This document shows, one piece after another, positions 40,201 through 55,200 of a DNA stretch of 64,000 nucleotides. The notes beneath the pieces are model-generated. The model did no database searches. It was not told the origin of the DNA and saw only the letters and a list, made by a program, of their open reading frames with translations. Both the position numbers and the translations under genes were made by a program. The stretch is from the NCBI GenBank assembly GCA_033964015.1, contig CM066917.1:31571951-31635950 (forward strand), given 5' to 3'. Positions within the stretch are counted from its first letter, which is position 1, and the number at the start of each line of letters is the position of its first letter. This stretch comes from Scolanthus callimorphus (lineage: Eukaryota > Cnidaria > Anthozoa > Actiniaria > Edwardsiidae).

Positions 40201-43200
40201 GATGGCGGTGATGCTGATGATGAGTCAGTGATGACAATGACGATGGTGGTAATGATAATTAGTGATGAGTAGCGTGTTGATATTGATGATTGTGATGATG
40301 AGCTTGCTACTGTTGTTGATGCCGATTCTTATGGTTATGTAGATGGTGACTGATGGCGGTGATGCTGATGATGAGTCAGTGATGACAATGACGATGGTGG
40401 TAATGATAATAGTGATGAGTAGCGTGTTGTTTTGATGATTGTGATGATGAGCTTGCTACTGTTGTTGATGCCGATTCTTATGGTTATGGTGACTGATGGC
40501 GGTGATGCTGATGATGAGTGATGACCATGACGAAGGTGGTAATAATAACAGTGATGAGTAGCGTGTTGTTATTGATGATTGTGATGATGATCTTGCTACT
40601 GTTGTTACGACAATGTAGATGGTGACTGATGGCGGTGATGATGCCAGTGATGGTGGCTGCTGTTGTTGAAGGTGGTCACGTTGATGATAAAGATGTTGAT
40701 TACGATGGGACAATGTTGACGATGTTGTTGTTTTTTATAATGATATAATTATGGCAGTGACACTGATGATGATATGAGGACGACGATAATGATTAGACGA
40801 TTAGGAGGCCAATTGGTGAATAATGGTAACGGTAAGGCGCTTTCTCATTGTGTAAAGAGTGGACCGCATTTAAAAAACAACACCTAATTTTCAATAATTT
40901 ATCATTCGTCAAACCCTAAGCTATTCGTTTATCTGCAACTTTCTCTCGATGTACAATGTAGCTGGTCACTAATACGACAGGCGACTAAAATTTCTAGAAT
41001 CTTTCCATGACAAAAAGAGGCATTGCGACTGAAATTGATAGTGTGCCGAATTGTTTTGTAAACTTTGTCGCCCGCGGGGCAACTTCTCAAAGAAAGAGTT
41101 TGGTTCAAGCGCTCCATTCATCTGTACTAACCTCATCTAGCGAGCTCTCGTATCGTTCGTTGGAGGATTTCAGGTCCGTTTCCATGTGGCGAATCTTATC
41201 GTCTTGTACGGCGTGCTCCTTCTGTTTGTCCGAGAGCTTGTTCTTCAAATTGTGTATCGTCTCTTCACAGTGCGCCACCTGAAAACATCAGCGAGCAAAG
41301 ATCTGAGACGTAATTCTTCTTAGTATAAGGCATACACTTATTTATTAATTAGTCCGCCACTGAATTGTATCAATTGCTGTCCTTCGTTTTTATCAGGAGT
41401 ATAGCACAACTATTGAGAAGAGACTCCTGAAAGCTAATTAATGAATCAAGTTAAATTTTTCAAATTTTCTAGTGGACAAAATGATGAATTCAAAAATACC
41501 AAGACTTTTACTTCATGTATATTCATCTCTTGTGCTGACGAACCTGATTCTTAAAGCGTTCACAAGCATCTTTAGCAAGCTTGAGCTCTCGATCAAGCTC
41601 CTCAATAGCACGGGATTGCCGCTGAGTCTGAAAAAGAAAGAAATGAGTGATTTTAAAAACGGGAAGGAAAATAATTTCATCTACTCTCACTAAAGGTTGT
41701 CTTTACTGACAACTTTATTACAGGGTATACATTGTGCAATTTTTCCAAGAAAGTAGAAAACTAAATTTCTGAAAACAAAAAGAAAGCAAACGAAATCAGA
41801 AAAGCGAAATACTACTTTTAACTTCTACCTGGTAATAATGGGGAACTCTTTTACCGTAAGACATTTCTCTGTCTCTAGCTGTATGCATCAAGGAAAACGT
41901 TTTTGAAGGAGGTGTTGAACTTTTACAAGAAAATTCATTGAACGGAAACTACACAAATGTAGCTTGCGAAACCTCCCGTTCAATACAACTTATTGCTTCT
42001 TTGCATGAATATTTAAGAAAGGAAGCATAATATTCTGTACAACAAGGGAATTATTCTTTTGAGAGAAAAGATGTTTAGGAGTTCGCTGGCGGGGGTTCTA
42101 GAAAGACAATAAAGTGTATTATGTGTCTGAAAGCGTTGTTTTACTTTGGATGCTTTTAAAACGGGATATCGAAAGGCTATTAATTTCACAACCACGTAGG
42201 TTCGAGTTCTGAAAATAAACCCTTTTGTATGGCAATTGGTTTACACTTTATAAGCAGATTGCCCTTGCTTTTATGAGAAATCTAAACGTTTATCAATCCC
42301 CTACGAGAACCATGATCTTAACCATGATTGCGGAGATGAAAATCAAAAGACGCTGCTAATGACGCCTGCTCAATGTCAGCCAATCACGAGCTAGAACAAG
42401 ACGAATTCTGATTGGTGGAGACAGTACCTTGGCGGATTCGTCGAGAAAACTCTGTCTAGCAGCCTCCAACTCCTGTCTGTGAAGCTCGAGTTCTTCTTCT
42501 CGATCCGACACCTTAGAAAGAAAGAAACAAAATGGTAAGAGATTTAAAGGAACTTTAGAAAAGAACGCTAGTCAGCCTTTGTAATTATTTTCATAGCTTG
42601 CCAATCAGAAGGCAGGTTATTCAATTCACCTGTTGCCGCGTGTCTTTAAGCGTGGTCTCCAAGTTCTTGATCGTAGACTCACAACGGTTGACCTGGGAAA
42701 TGGCAAACACAGGGGATGAAAGTTCGACAAAATTATTACATCTAAGGTGTCGTTAATAAAAATCCAGACCATGAATAGTTCCAAGACTGGGTCAACAGTC
42801 GTCACCTCGCTTCTTAGGGAATACATGACTCGCGCCCACAGGCGCTCGAGTTTTGTTGTGATCGCGAAAAAATCCAACAAAAACAAGCCGTTTTTTGTCT
42901 TAAAAAAAACCAGTCACTTGAGCAATTATAGCACATTCATCTCGGTGACTATTCGCCAATAATCACGTCTTCTTCGGCGACTTATTGTTAAAAGTATCAC
43001 AACACGGCAGACATGATAACGTACCTGAGCCACGCTTTGGTTGAACTGATCCTTGTAGTACGTCAAATTATTGTGCAGCTTCTTGCTCTGATTCTCAAGT
43101 TCTTTGAGATTTTCTTTCAACGCTGACACCTGTAGGTTACACAAACCTTAGTCTTATTGTCTTATCTATTGTTAGATATACAATATAAAGGGGCGAATCC

Positions 43201-46200
43201 AGGTTTTTTTGGAAACCGGGATGCGTTTCTGGTCCGAAGCGGTGCTTAGGGCCACCAGGCGCGTAGCTACCTGTACGCCAATACGCATTTGCGTAGCTCG
43301 TGAAGCCCCAAAAAATACAATAAATATACAGCACAAAATGGGAGTTGAGCGATGAAAACAATGCACTAAAAAACGGCGTACCTCGTAAAACTGTCTGGCT
43401 ACGCGCCTGGCTACTAGAAATTATACCTCAATCACAACAAAACCATGTTTAGTTAAACAAAGTTTTTCTTCGCCTCGCATCATGCCAAGTTTCTTACTGT
43501 GATTGACTCTTACTAGCGAAATGATCACTTAGTAACATGTCAGTACAGTCTATTCTGTTTTGGCATTGGAACAGTCTCCTCTGGGGGATAAGGATTTAAA
43601 CCAGTGAATGTACCTTTTTCCTTGTATCAGCTATTTCGTTCGCCTGACTATGGATAACTTGCTGACATCGTTCAATCTGAGATGAATGAAGAAATGATGT
43701 TAAAACACTACGCTATCATTGCTCGGAGCGAGCGAGCGGAGAGCAAGTCTTGGATTTTGTACCGCAGTTTGCAAATGTACCCTTTTGTACTTCCGCTCCA
43801 ATCCCATTTCACACATGAACCAGGAATAAGTCGACCTTGCTTAGGGTACTTATAAAATCGAGCGAACCGAGGCGAAAATGAGTCACAAAGCAACGAGAAG
43901 CGAGCTTTAAAGCCACGTGACGTGGCTTGACTCAACGAATCCAAGCCTGAAAAACAGTTTCACTTTGTTGAATGAAGACAACAACACGAATACAACATGG
44001 GAAACATCGAGATCTCGGCAAAACAAAACAAACTCTCTGAAGGTCATCTTAAACTTAAAAGTGTTTATATTGTGTTGAACGTTATATAGACCGTTTACCT
44101 CTTGTTCACAATCCTCGTTCGCTTTCTTGGAGAGCTGTAGATCTAGCGTCAGTTTACTAGTCTTGTCACGCTGATCTCGCAACTAAACAAATAATTAAAT
44201 TTATCATTAAAATAGATAGTAACAACGCATACAGATGTGAAATAGCTGATATCTAAGACAAGGAGTGCAATGCATGCAGTCTACAATCACCGTGAACTTT
44301 CAGCCAATCAAATCACATGAAATGAATGATCAACCAATCATATCGCCCAGAAAGCGACACGACACAATAGCGTCGCCGTCACGTTTTCACAGTCATACGA
44401 AATCTTTTCTCATATGAAAACATATGGACCTACCACGTTGACTGTGTCATTCTCCTTTTGCATCGTCTCCTCCAGATTGTTCCCAAGAGTTTCAATTTCG
44501 GTGTTTAATCTGTTAACCTATGAAAGACGAAAAAATTGTGGTTAAAATTTCATCTCTTTTACCCCAACAACCGCATTATGTCTTATTCCCCTTCCTACAA
44601 AAGAGTGAAGTTCATTAGGGGATGCCAGTCTTTATTGAGGCGAAGTTATAGAAATCTTGGCCAGAAAAAAAAACAGAACTGGAATTTGCTATTTGCTATT
44701 AAGAATCCAGGTCATCCAGGACTTTTCCTTGTTTTCTGTTCAACAAAATGGTTCATATCAAGGCTCACCTCGGTCTGATGGGTTGCCTGTGTCTCTGACA
44801 GATTATTCTCGAGGTGTTGCACAGTCTGCATGAGTTTTTGAACCTGGAAAGATAATAAATAGATTAGCAAAAAATCATTCAGATTTTGTGCTAACACGAG
44901 GAGGAAAAAGTGTGTGAAAATGTCGTGCTCCTCACATTATCCCGTTTCTATGCTTCACGCATTCACGACTTAAATATGACATTCTTAAATGTGGCATTCT
45001 TGGCAGCAGAGGACTGGGCCAGCACGTGGGTTCCCTGTGTTTCATAGAAAATGACAAGGCCAGGCTCCTTAGCCAAAAACAAGATGGCGAACAATTTCAC
45101 TATATCATCAAACATCAAGTTTGATTTACACTGATTTCGTCCCAGTTTGACTACAAAACGGTAAAGGTTTTATCGATAAGCAACCAAATTTGAAGAACAA
45201 CACTTTTATATCGTTAAACGTTTGATGTGACGAACCTCTTGCATACATCTCGCTTTGTCAGTTTTTAGTTGACTCAGCTCTCGCTCTTTCTCGTCCATCT
45301 GCAAAAGAAAAGCGACATTGACAAAGAAAAATAGTATTAGGACTATTAGTGAACTTATATAAACTTTCTGCCATAAGTTACAAGCAGTTTTTCCGTTTTC
45401 AAAATCCCAATCAAAACACTCTTACCGCATTATGACATGCTTGCAGTTCCGATTTCAGGCCTCGTATCTCGGTTTCTGATCGGGTAATGTTCACGCTGAG
45501 TTCGGTAACCTCCTTCTCTCGGCCTTGCAGCTCTGACGTCACGTTCTCGTACTCCTGCTGAGTAGCGTCCAGTTCTGCTTGCAGGCTCAGCACAGTCTCG
45601 TCACGCTTGGACACCTAAAGATTGTGTGACATGAGTCCAAGAACAAAAACTCTCCCTTTGCATCCCTATATCCTCTTCGAGATGTGTTTACCATCAAAAC
45701 AGGTAGAGTTTTAATCGCGCTGTTTTATATCACGTGATGACCAAACATTTGACATGTGACTAAGCACTGACTGTCAGTTCTTAGTCACATTGTTCTTTGA
45801 TTGGCTGAAAGACATCAAGCCTAGGTCACGACAATTTTTCAGACGTCACGTGATAGAAATTTGCAACCCATAGGATTGAAATTGAAACGGCTCGATTGAA
45901 AATCTACCTGTTTTGATAGAATTTCGTTTCCTTAAAATGTTACATATCAGCAAGGCAGAAATGTGCGGCTTATCTAGAATGTATTTCGGTTGAGTATAAT
46001 AGCATACGCTTTTCCCCATACCTCTAGCTGGCACGTGCGATGTTTCTCTTTCGAGACGGCCAGGTCAGTCTCAAGAGTACGAATTGTCTCGTGCGCTTCC
46101 ACGAGCTACAAAAACAAAAATACCTCAAGTTAAAACTAAGATGAATCAAAACTACATTTCAAACTACACATACGTTATAGCTTTGACCCGCCCTTACTGT

Positions 46201-49200
46201 GCGACTACGTCAACTGGGCCATGCGCAGAAAGGTGTTTCTCTCAGCGGCTCTGTATCAAATCTCGCGCATGCGTCAATGGCTGTCACCAGAGCCTCCCCC
46301 GCGAGGTGAGGAGCTGGGGAGCTCTGGGTTCGAGAATGCTAATTTGTGCGCTGTTTTAAGTTGTTTTTATGCAGTGGAAATAAAGAATAAACCACCCATA
46401 GTATAACTTTTAGAGTATAGTATAGTTTATTAAGCAACCTTTTGCGGCAAGCAGCTGGATTACAGGAGCGTGTGCGCACTTATAATAAACACTCTTAATA
46501 CTTATACGACTTTTACCTCGTCACTTGTCTTGGCGAACTCCGTCTGTAGCGAGGCGATTTCATCTCTCAGCCTCACCATCAGCTCTTCTTGATGCACGAG
46601 CTGGAAGACAAAACAACTGTCATTGTTGACAGAAATCATTTGAAACAGAAAATGTCTTGCCGGGTGACAATTTTGCCAGCTCAGAAGAAATGAATTGAAA
46701 ATTCAAATTCATTCGCTAACAGTAAAAACAACTCTCTACGGGACGACAAACGGTGGTAAGATTTGACGAGTTTCAACTCTCATCACCGTTAGATCGCAAA
46801 CTTATATGTACTCTTAGGGGCCGATTACATGGATAATTTCAGCCCGGGCTAAGATTTCAGCCCGGGTAGGGGGGCTGAATCGCTAGACCGGCCTTCTTAA
46901 CAAATACATGTAATACGAAATTTACGATTACATGAAGAAAATCTCGGCCCGGGCTGAAAATCCTGGCCCGGTCAGAGCGACCCGGGCTAGGATTCTCAGC
47001 CCGGGTTGTTTGGCGAAATTTCACCATGTAATCGCAGCAGAATTTCAGCCCGGGCTGAAAATTTGCGCGCATGCTGTCTTATATCCAGCGTAAAAGCCAA
47101 ATGACATGCGCTTTAGTTGCAAGATGGCGCTGGGATTTGAAACAGCCCGGGCTGAAATGCCACATATAATCACAACAAAAAATCAGCCCGGTCGCCTGGC
47201 TGAAATCTCAGCCCGGGCAGAAATTCTCCATGTAATACTTTGAAGTATTAAAATCGCCCTTAAACGATTACTTCAGATATCGTTAAAAATGCATTAACAC
47301 GAGCGGCAAGTAATGACAGAAAAATAGTACATTAATTAAGTTAATGAGAAGTATTCAACTCTTTTAAAAATCCAACAACACAAAGGTTTAAAACTCTCAC
47401 CAGTTGTAAAGTGATAATTCTCCGATGAATTTGCCTGATGTAAGTACAGAATTGCTTAATGCTTAGTTCCGACCTGGATAATGCAACTGAAGTTTCGCAT
47501 CCCGTAAAATCCATCATCTATTTTGCCATTTATGCGTATGTTTTTCATGCTAAAAATATTCCCGACCTTAACTGTACCAGAGACCTGAGAATATTTTATA
47601 AGTGTGGTTTGCGATAAAAACTGTTTACACAAACAAGTATGTTTTCACCAATGACATTTTGGGGGAATTTGAATAGATTTTCCAACATGAAGGACAATCC
47701 CCACAGAAAACAGACAATCTCGCGTTCTTTTTTTTTTATAAACATGAAGATTTATGAAAGAGTGAGTGTATCTAGTAGTGGAATTCTTTTTTCGCAAACT
47801 CTATGACCGTAAGTGAATTGTATTTTTCCACAGCAAGTTAGTGAGATATGGGCGGTAAAACAGTCTCCACGGTACTTATCATTAATAAATAAATAATAAC
47901 TGAAATGATCTCAAAGAAAGTCGTTCAAAAAACCCTGAATCGAACATTCTACTACGAAAATCACCGAACTGTGGAATGGGCCCGAGTTTCTTTTTACGAC
48001 CAAAGCAGGGCGCTTCCTTTTGGTTGGAGAAGAAAATGACAATGGCGTCGGATACAATCGTACCGTATCTCGAAGTTTTAGGAGAATGTTCACCATGTCC
48101 CCAGGCTTATCAGAATCAATCACAATCTCTTCCACTAACATCGGGTACGTGGAACAGCGTCACATATTTTCAAATTGCTTGTATTGTGCATTCGAAATAG
48201 AACAATCGATCAACCTCGATCAACCGTTCTCGAATGCGGCAAACGCCATGGCGCGCCAAGTCCAAAAGGGTTTACTGTGAATTGAATTATGACCTCACTA
48301 ATTGGATAAATAATTTCCTAAATCTTCTTGGTCTTCAAAGCTAGCAGACGCTAGTTTGTTTAGCAGACGCTAGTTTGTTTTGCTCTGTGCTTTGAAGTTG
48401 CGTATGCACACAAGTGCCACAACCTCGTCCAGGATCGTAGGCGTACTTGACTAGTTTTACAAGAATGGCGATGGTGTTTTGCAGCGCGCGCTTTCACAAG
48501 TTATTTCTCTATTCAGCGTTCAACGCACAACATTTGCTCCAAATTTGATGAACAAAACAAAGATAGAATTCCAGGGAATTCTCCAAGGTAGACTTTAGAA
48601 GAGTATCAGAGGTGCGTTTCATTTCTTGAGGAATTCAAAGGCAAGAAAAGTGTGATTTTACTGAGGTCGCGGAGCTGATAAATTAATGTTTCTTGCACAA
48701 ACAGACAGAAGAATGACAATGGACGCGATTCCAGCTATTAGCGCGCGCGCTCTTCTTTATTCAGAAATGCCCAAGTCGTGTCCCACAACTACCAGAATGC
48801 AGTGCGCGCTTTTTAAGCAGTTTGTCGACAAACCACATCTACCGACATGCAGCGCGCGCGCGCGTTATAGCTGGAATCGTCCATTGTGTACAGAAGCAAA
48901 TGTTTTGAAGCTGAAAAACAATACCTGGTAAAATAGTGTGGGGAGATAAAAAAAAGTAGCCTCTTCTTCCTTACCTCGTCATAACACTCGGAGTACTGGT
49001 GTTGTACGTCGGTCAGTTCGTCTTGAAGCCCACGTATTCGGTCATCCCTCATTGCGATCTGAAGGTGGAAGAGATTTTCGGCGCGAATCGACATTTAGCC
49101 AGCGACAACCGAACGCATTATGGTGGATTCACACTAGGATTGATTTGTTCAGGGAGTCCCTGATTTGTTCGAACGAAAATTGAGACCATCACGAAAAAAA

Positions 49201-52200
49201 TCAGATGCGATGGCACAGATTTTCAGTGTCGGGTCGATAGCTAACAAGAAATGGGCCCAACACATGGCGGCTCTGAAGACGAAAGGAGGGGAATTACCCT
49301 GGAATCCAGGGGAGGGGCGGGAGCATGAAATCCAGGGTGGCCATGAAGAAATTGGCGAATCTGAAAAACGTGACAACTTTTGGCAACATTCAAGACCATG
49401 CTTTTGGCTAATCTGTAGAAACGCCTAAAGGAAAAACTCTGCTTTCTTGAGGGAAATGCTAAAGCAATAAAGCCAATGAAAATGGTCTGAAATGTTCTCA
49501 AAAGTGAAAAAGAAAAAGCAGAGACAAACATTGATTTTAAGTCATTTAATAAAAATCTGAATGAAATTTTACAAATCATTATTTCTAATACTACTCTTCA
49601 TCTATAAATATTTTTGTCATTGAGTTCAATATATTAATCATATTCTGCTATATTTTCAATGAATCAAGGTTTTTTGGAAATATAAAAAAAGAATTATCAA
49701 AGTGGAAAAAAGTATAAAAATATACCATTAAATAAAGCGATCCTAAAAAAATCTGTCCAGCAACCATCGTGTTTCAATGTGAATAATTTTATCCTTTTCA
49801 TAATTTATTCTGCATGGTCTTGAATGTTGATAGTCCAATCATAATATCAAAATCATATAAACCTATTTTTAAATTAAAATAACTTTCTTGTAAAAATATA
49901 ATACGCGTAAAAAGATATGAACAACTACCAAAAATGCTTCTTGCACAAGACAATAAATATCTATACATGGACAAAAAATAAATGTCGAGGGCTTGAAATT
50001 GACAAGAGTAGAGCTGTATACCATTGCGGTCAAGAATAGACCTTTTCCGCTCGAGTGGGGGTCTTGTGGTTTGTTTCCAAACCTGCCACTCAAGCGAAAC
50101 AAATCTTTTGTTTTTCCCTTAACGCACGAGCAACTCTTTAATATTCACGTGACCAAACAAAGAAATTGTTACACATGAGTGCCAGTTAGGGAAACAAACC
50201 ACAGGACCCCCACTCAAACAGAAAAGGTCTATTTGTCAAACCTAGTGACAGCTGAACAAGCTGCCCATTTCAGTACAGAAATTGGCGACTAAAAATGATT
50301 AATTTGCGACCATTCTCGTCCAGAGGGCTCCCGAGATCATCACTCCGAGGCTCTGGTAGCAGTCATTTGAACGCCGTCGCCGATTGGTTCCACTGAATCT
50401 CGTTCCCGGAGCCCGCGAATCGTTCAGGCCAGCGCCGCCGGCTCAAACATTCGTAGGCTCTGGGTATGAGATTGCGCGTGCGCTGGCCTAAAAGATACGC
50501 GGGCTCTGGGGACGAGATTGCCTCTGAACCGCACTGTAACAAATTTCGCGCATGCGTCAGTGGCTAATACCAGAGCATCCGCACGAGGTGACGAGCCGGG
50601 GAGGTCTGGGTAAGAGGATGATTCGCAACAAATTTCTCACACAGAGTCGCACGCTTTTTACTTGACCAGACCAAAGATGCTCGTTTTACATTTCAAGCCC
50701 GGGGCGTGTGCTATCCTATCTAAAGCTGCTGCAACCAGGCGCACGTTTTCTGAGAGTCGAGCGAATTTCATGCGAAGTGGCGGAACAGGTTACTGAGTAG
50801 TTAATCTGATTTCGTTTCTTCTCACACCGTGAAAAGGCTTGCAAGAAAGACATTCGTGAGCCATTTTGAATGCAAACCGATCAAATGTAATCTACTGGGA
50901 AGCCAATCAGCAGCAAGTCATTGATTAGATCCGCCCTTTTTTCATGAAATCCCTCCATCAACAAAGCCAAATTCCTCTGTCAGCCCTTTTTCAGTAGAAA
51001 TTATAGTTCTCGTCGTGTTCTTCCAGACCACTCACATCTTTGTCCGAAGAATCCTTTAGTTCTTCAAGCTCCTGTGTTGACTGGCCCAGATCTCGCTCCA
51101 GTTTGTGAACAACTTCTAACTGCTTGGAAATCTGAAGCGAAAAGACAGCAACACGTCTTGAACATGGAATTTGTTCTTATTAAGGCTTTATTTTTGTGTT
51201 TCACGAATAATGAGCCAAAAGGGTGTCCGGAAGGTCAAATCGAAAGAGCCCTGCATTCGCGCAGGTAATCTCGAGGGATATCTGAAATGCCCGAGGGACA
51301 ACAGGTCCTTGAACTATGTCCAGTAGTTCCCCGACTTCAGGCGGAATACTTCTCGTGCTATGAAATCTGGAAGCGAAGGATAGAGGGGAAGGGCTAAGTG
51401 TCAGGGGAGGGGTGGGACAGTACTAACCTCCCGCTCTTTCTCCCGCTGTTGGTCCTTGAGGAAAGACGTCTCCGACTTTAACCTGTCAATCATCTCCTCG
51501 CGCTGAGCCATCTGAAAGAAACAAAACACGTTGCATTAATGCCCCGTTGCTAGTTTGTTGCTCATAAAAAATGGATACCTTGCTGAAATGCTGAAAGTTG
51601 GTTACTAGGCTACCTAGTATGTCAATGCTGGTTGCTAGGATGCCGTCGATTGTATTTAACCGTTCCCACATGCTACAAAAACGTGTTTACCTCCACGTGA
51701 AACATCAAAGTTTTGACAATTAAACTTTTTGTCGGGGAAAAAATGCAAAGGGCAGTAATATGCTAACATGTCGGTTGCTAGGTTACTAAAATGGTAACAT
51801 GCCGGTTGCTAAGATACCTTAGTTATGGTGTCGCGGTGCTGAACTTGTAGATCGTCCATTTCAGATGAGAGCTGTTGGATGGCATCCTCCTTCATAACAG
51901 TCTAAAAAACACGGATAGAGCAGATTTCGTATGACTGCGAAAAGTGCCGCGGTGCGGCGCGGTACTGTCGCGGTGGCGATACGGAACCTGGCCTGCTGTA
52001 AATGGAATGAAATCGCGTAGTCGCGGTACGGTCACGGTCACGGCACGGAACAGCTTTGTGGCGGTACTTTTCACAATCATACGAAATCTGCTCTATGTTA
52101 GGGCGTGTCTGGACAAGGAACATGGTAGGAGATCGAGCGTGAATTAAACAGCGATGGATCCTCGAGCATGGACTAGTAAATAATACAAGAATCTATTTAA

Positions 52201-55200
52201 TCACACACGAAATATAAAGAATTGTGCGTAACAATAGTTTTGTTGCGGCACCCAAAAGATTTTACAGCATGATGTTTCCAAGACGCGCTGCGATGGTTGC
52301 GCTAAGTTATCGCAGTAGAGATGACACTGCACCAGTGATTACACGTAAATAGTTCGAGAAAGCGCGGGGACTAGAGAGAGGGGGGATAAGTAACGGAACA
52401 TCAGGTTAGGGAGACACCAAGAGGATAATTATAATTTCTATAAAAAAGTATTTTGTTTGAACTCGAATTCTCCTGACCTCATGGTCTTTCTGATCCAAGT
52501 GACTTTCCAAGGAGGAGATTTTCAGGTTCATCTCTCTGATTGTATCCTCGCACTGCTCCAGCTGAAAATAAAACAACAAAAAGAACTCTTACAGCAAATT
52601 ACAAATGACAGCAGTAAGACCAAATATACCTAGCCAATCATGAACGAGAGAAATGACAAGTTGCTGTTGAATGGTTTCCTCGTCAGCCAATCACAAGCCA
52701 AGTAGAACTACTGTCATTGACTGAACACGTGATTGGCTTCTTCGCAAGCCAATCAGAAAACTCGGCACCATGTGAGTACTGTACCTGATTGGTGTAGTCG
52801 TCTGTTTTGGATTTCATATCAGAGAGTTTGCTCTCCATGTCCACGACGGCGGTATTACGCGTCTGGACCTGATATAGACAAGGAAAAAACCCTCAGAAAA
52901 GCAACTACAGGGAGGTGCATGCCCGCTACACGCATTATATATCGAATATGGACCGGTATGGGCATGGAAAACCCTCAGAAAACCTGCCACAAGGAGGCGC
53001 GTGCCCGCTACACGCATTATATATCGAGTATGGACCAGTATCCGGCAAGGAAAAACCTCAGAAAACCAACTACAGGGAGGCGCGTGCCCGCTACACGCAT
53101 TATATCGAGTTTCTGTGGCAGCCCACATCCTTGGCGCACGAATGATGGTGATTTTCAGAATTGACACCAACAAGTGGATGGGTATGTCCTCAGAGATCTT
53201 CGAACAAAAGAGCTGTCAAATAAACGTGGACACTACTTACATCTTGAAGGCAGTCTTCGTACTGTTGTCGCAGTCGCTCAATTGCTCGTTCCTGTTCGTG
53301 AACCTGTTTGCAGAAAGAAAACAAAATTGAATGAGTGACATAATGTAATCTCACAGTAACATAATGACATTTTGACCCGGGGGAGACTCCGATATTTTTT
53401 GGTCGGGGATGATCGTCGTATCTTTTCATCTTTTAGGGGTTAAAATCACGGGGCCTCGGTCTCCTTTAGGGGTGATCTTAATCTTCAAAAAAATTAGGGC
53501 GATTGTTTTTTCTCATGATGGTGCTTCTAAAAACCGCGAAAGAAAGAGAGATTACTCGATGAGAAGACGATAAATTAGAAACATACACGGACATTTCTTG
53601 ATGGGTATCTTTTACCTGTTACATGTCTCCTTCGCGCCTTCTTTGCACATAAGGCCTCATCTTTTAGGGTATCTTTTAGGGTAAGAAATTATTTGAGCCA
53701 CGCCATGGCCCGCCATGTTTGGTATCTTTTAGGGGTGAAACTGAAAATTTCCGACGATCATCCCCGACCAAAAAATATGGGAGTCCCCCCCGGGCATTTT
53801 GACGGGCATTGTAGCCAGAAATTGGAAAGAGAGGAGCTCAGCACTCAACCCCTGAACTTTGCTGTCCTTATCCTCACATTTTGCTCCGCTTTTTCTTGTT
53901 GATCTTGAAGGGCGATTTTTTGGAGCTTGAGTTGGTGGATAGCCTCCTCCCGCTTGGTGAGCTCGTCAGCTAGCACCTCGTGCTCGCTCTGTGTTGAGAT
54001 CTTGTACGCTTGGATCTTGGATTCGAGCTTTCCTCTCTGAAAAATCAGAGCACAATATGACAAAGGTGTAGAACCACAGAAAACGGCTCGTGATTTTACA
54101 ACGTTTTCGCGTCCCTCCCAACATCACGCGTGCTCTATTTCGCCGATAAAGTCATAGAAAGTTGTGCTCTAATGCTTTTAAGCATTACTTAAAAGTATTG
54201 TATCTCGAAGGCGGTTAAACAAACTTTGCTCTGTCTCATTTTTTTAACCCACTCTGTTTTCAACCCACTCTGTCTCGTGTTTGATATATTACTTCCCAAA
54301 TGTTTTATGGACATGCTGAACTTGTTTGGCCAACCTAAAATGACCCAAAACCATAGTTACCTCTTCCACGACATCGTTGTGCTGTTGACGCACCGCCTTA
54401 AGATCCTGCTCAAGCTGGGTTATTGTGTCATCTCGCCGGGAAATCTAAAAACATATAACATGTTAAGACGGCCACAAAAGTCAGTACGAAAGTGAAAAGA
54501 AAATTGAGAACTACCTTCTCACCTGACAGCACTGCTATCTAACCTCCCTTTTATCTTGCCTGTCCATCTGAATAGCACTAAGAACTGAAGTTTTTTTATT
54601 AGGAATTTCAGGCACTGTCTGCCTTGCCCTGCGAGCAGAGGTTCCTTTCTGTCAGTCTTTTATCACCTAGCAAAGTTGTTCGTTTCGTCTGCTTGATTTA
54701 ATTCCAGATACACGAATAACTTTGCTAGATGATAAAAGATTGCCAGAAAGCAATCTAATCTCACAGTTTATGCCTTCCTTCTTACTATGTAACCACACAA
54801 AGCGTTGTCAAAAAGAAGGATTAGCCATCTTTGTTGTTTCCTTCGCTTTCGCAAGTATGCAATCTAAAGAGCCTCTGTCAGCCTCCATTTTGTCAGCCTA
54901 GCAACATACCCAGTCAGAGAAAACATCCATTTCCATAGGATGATTTAGGAAATGTAGTGCGATATTTCCGGTTGACTTCCGAAAATAAAACTTTGTGTAA
55001 AACTTTGTTTGCAGATAGTTATTTGCCGATTTCGACATGTAGTTTGCCTTCTATTATAGAAGTAAAAATATCAAAAGAGTTGCTGACAAAGGCTCTCTAA
55101 CTCTTTCATCAAGTATTACCTGGTTAGACTATTCAACACTTTATTTCCTTTTTACTCAGAAGTATTCTGAATCTATACTGCATTGTATATTCACAACATT

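Larger units (their letters stand above)
46601..48974. other. Large intron of the coiled-coil gene with two MITEs
   Basis: This holds the elements at 46822-47238 and 48709-48896, plus a perfect 19-bp direct repeat (AGCAGACGCTAGTTTGTTT) at about 48344-48381. A minus-strand open frame at 47911-48141 has protein-like composition, but no family or splice signals support it. Confidence 0.5.

Noticed and set aside
40456..40713. 85-codon minus-strand frame rich in Ser/His/Gln
   Set aside because: Translation of the GATGAT-type array.
47911..48141. Minus-strand 76-codon frame with protein-like composition
   Set aside because: No motif, no splice context and no continuation; possibly a decayed mobile-element fragment but not supportable.
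52733..53173. Open frames on both strands of 119-143 codons
   Set aside because: They run through the 83-bp tandem repeat and overlap true exon 52785-52868 in wrong frames.
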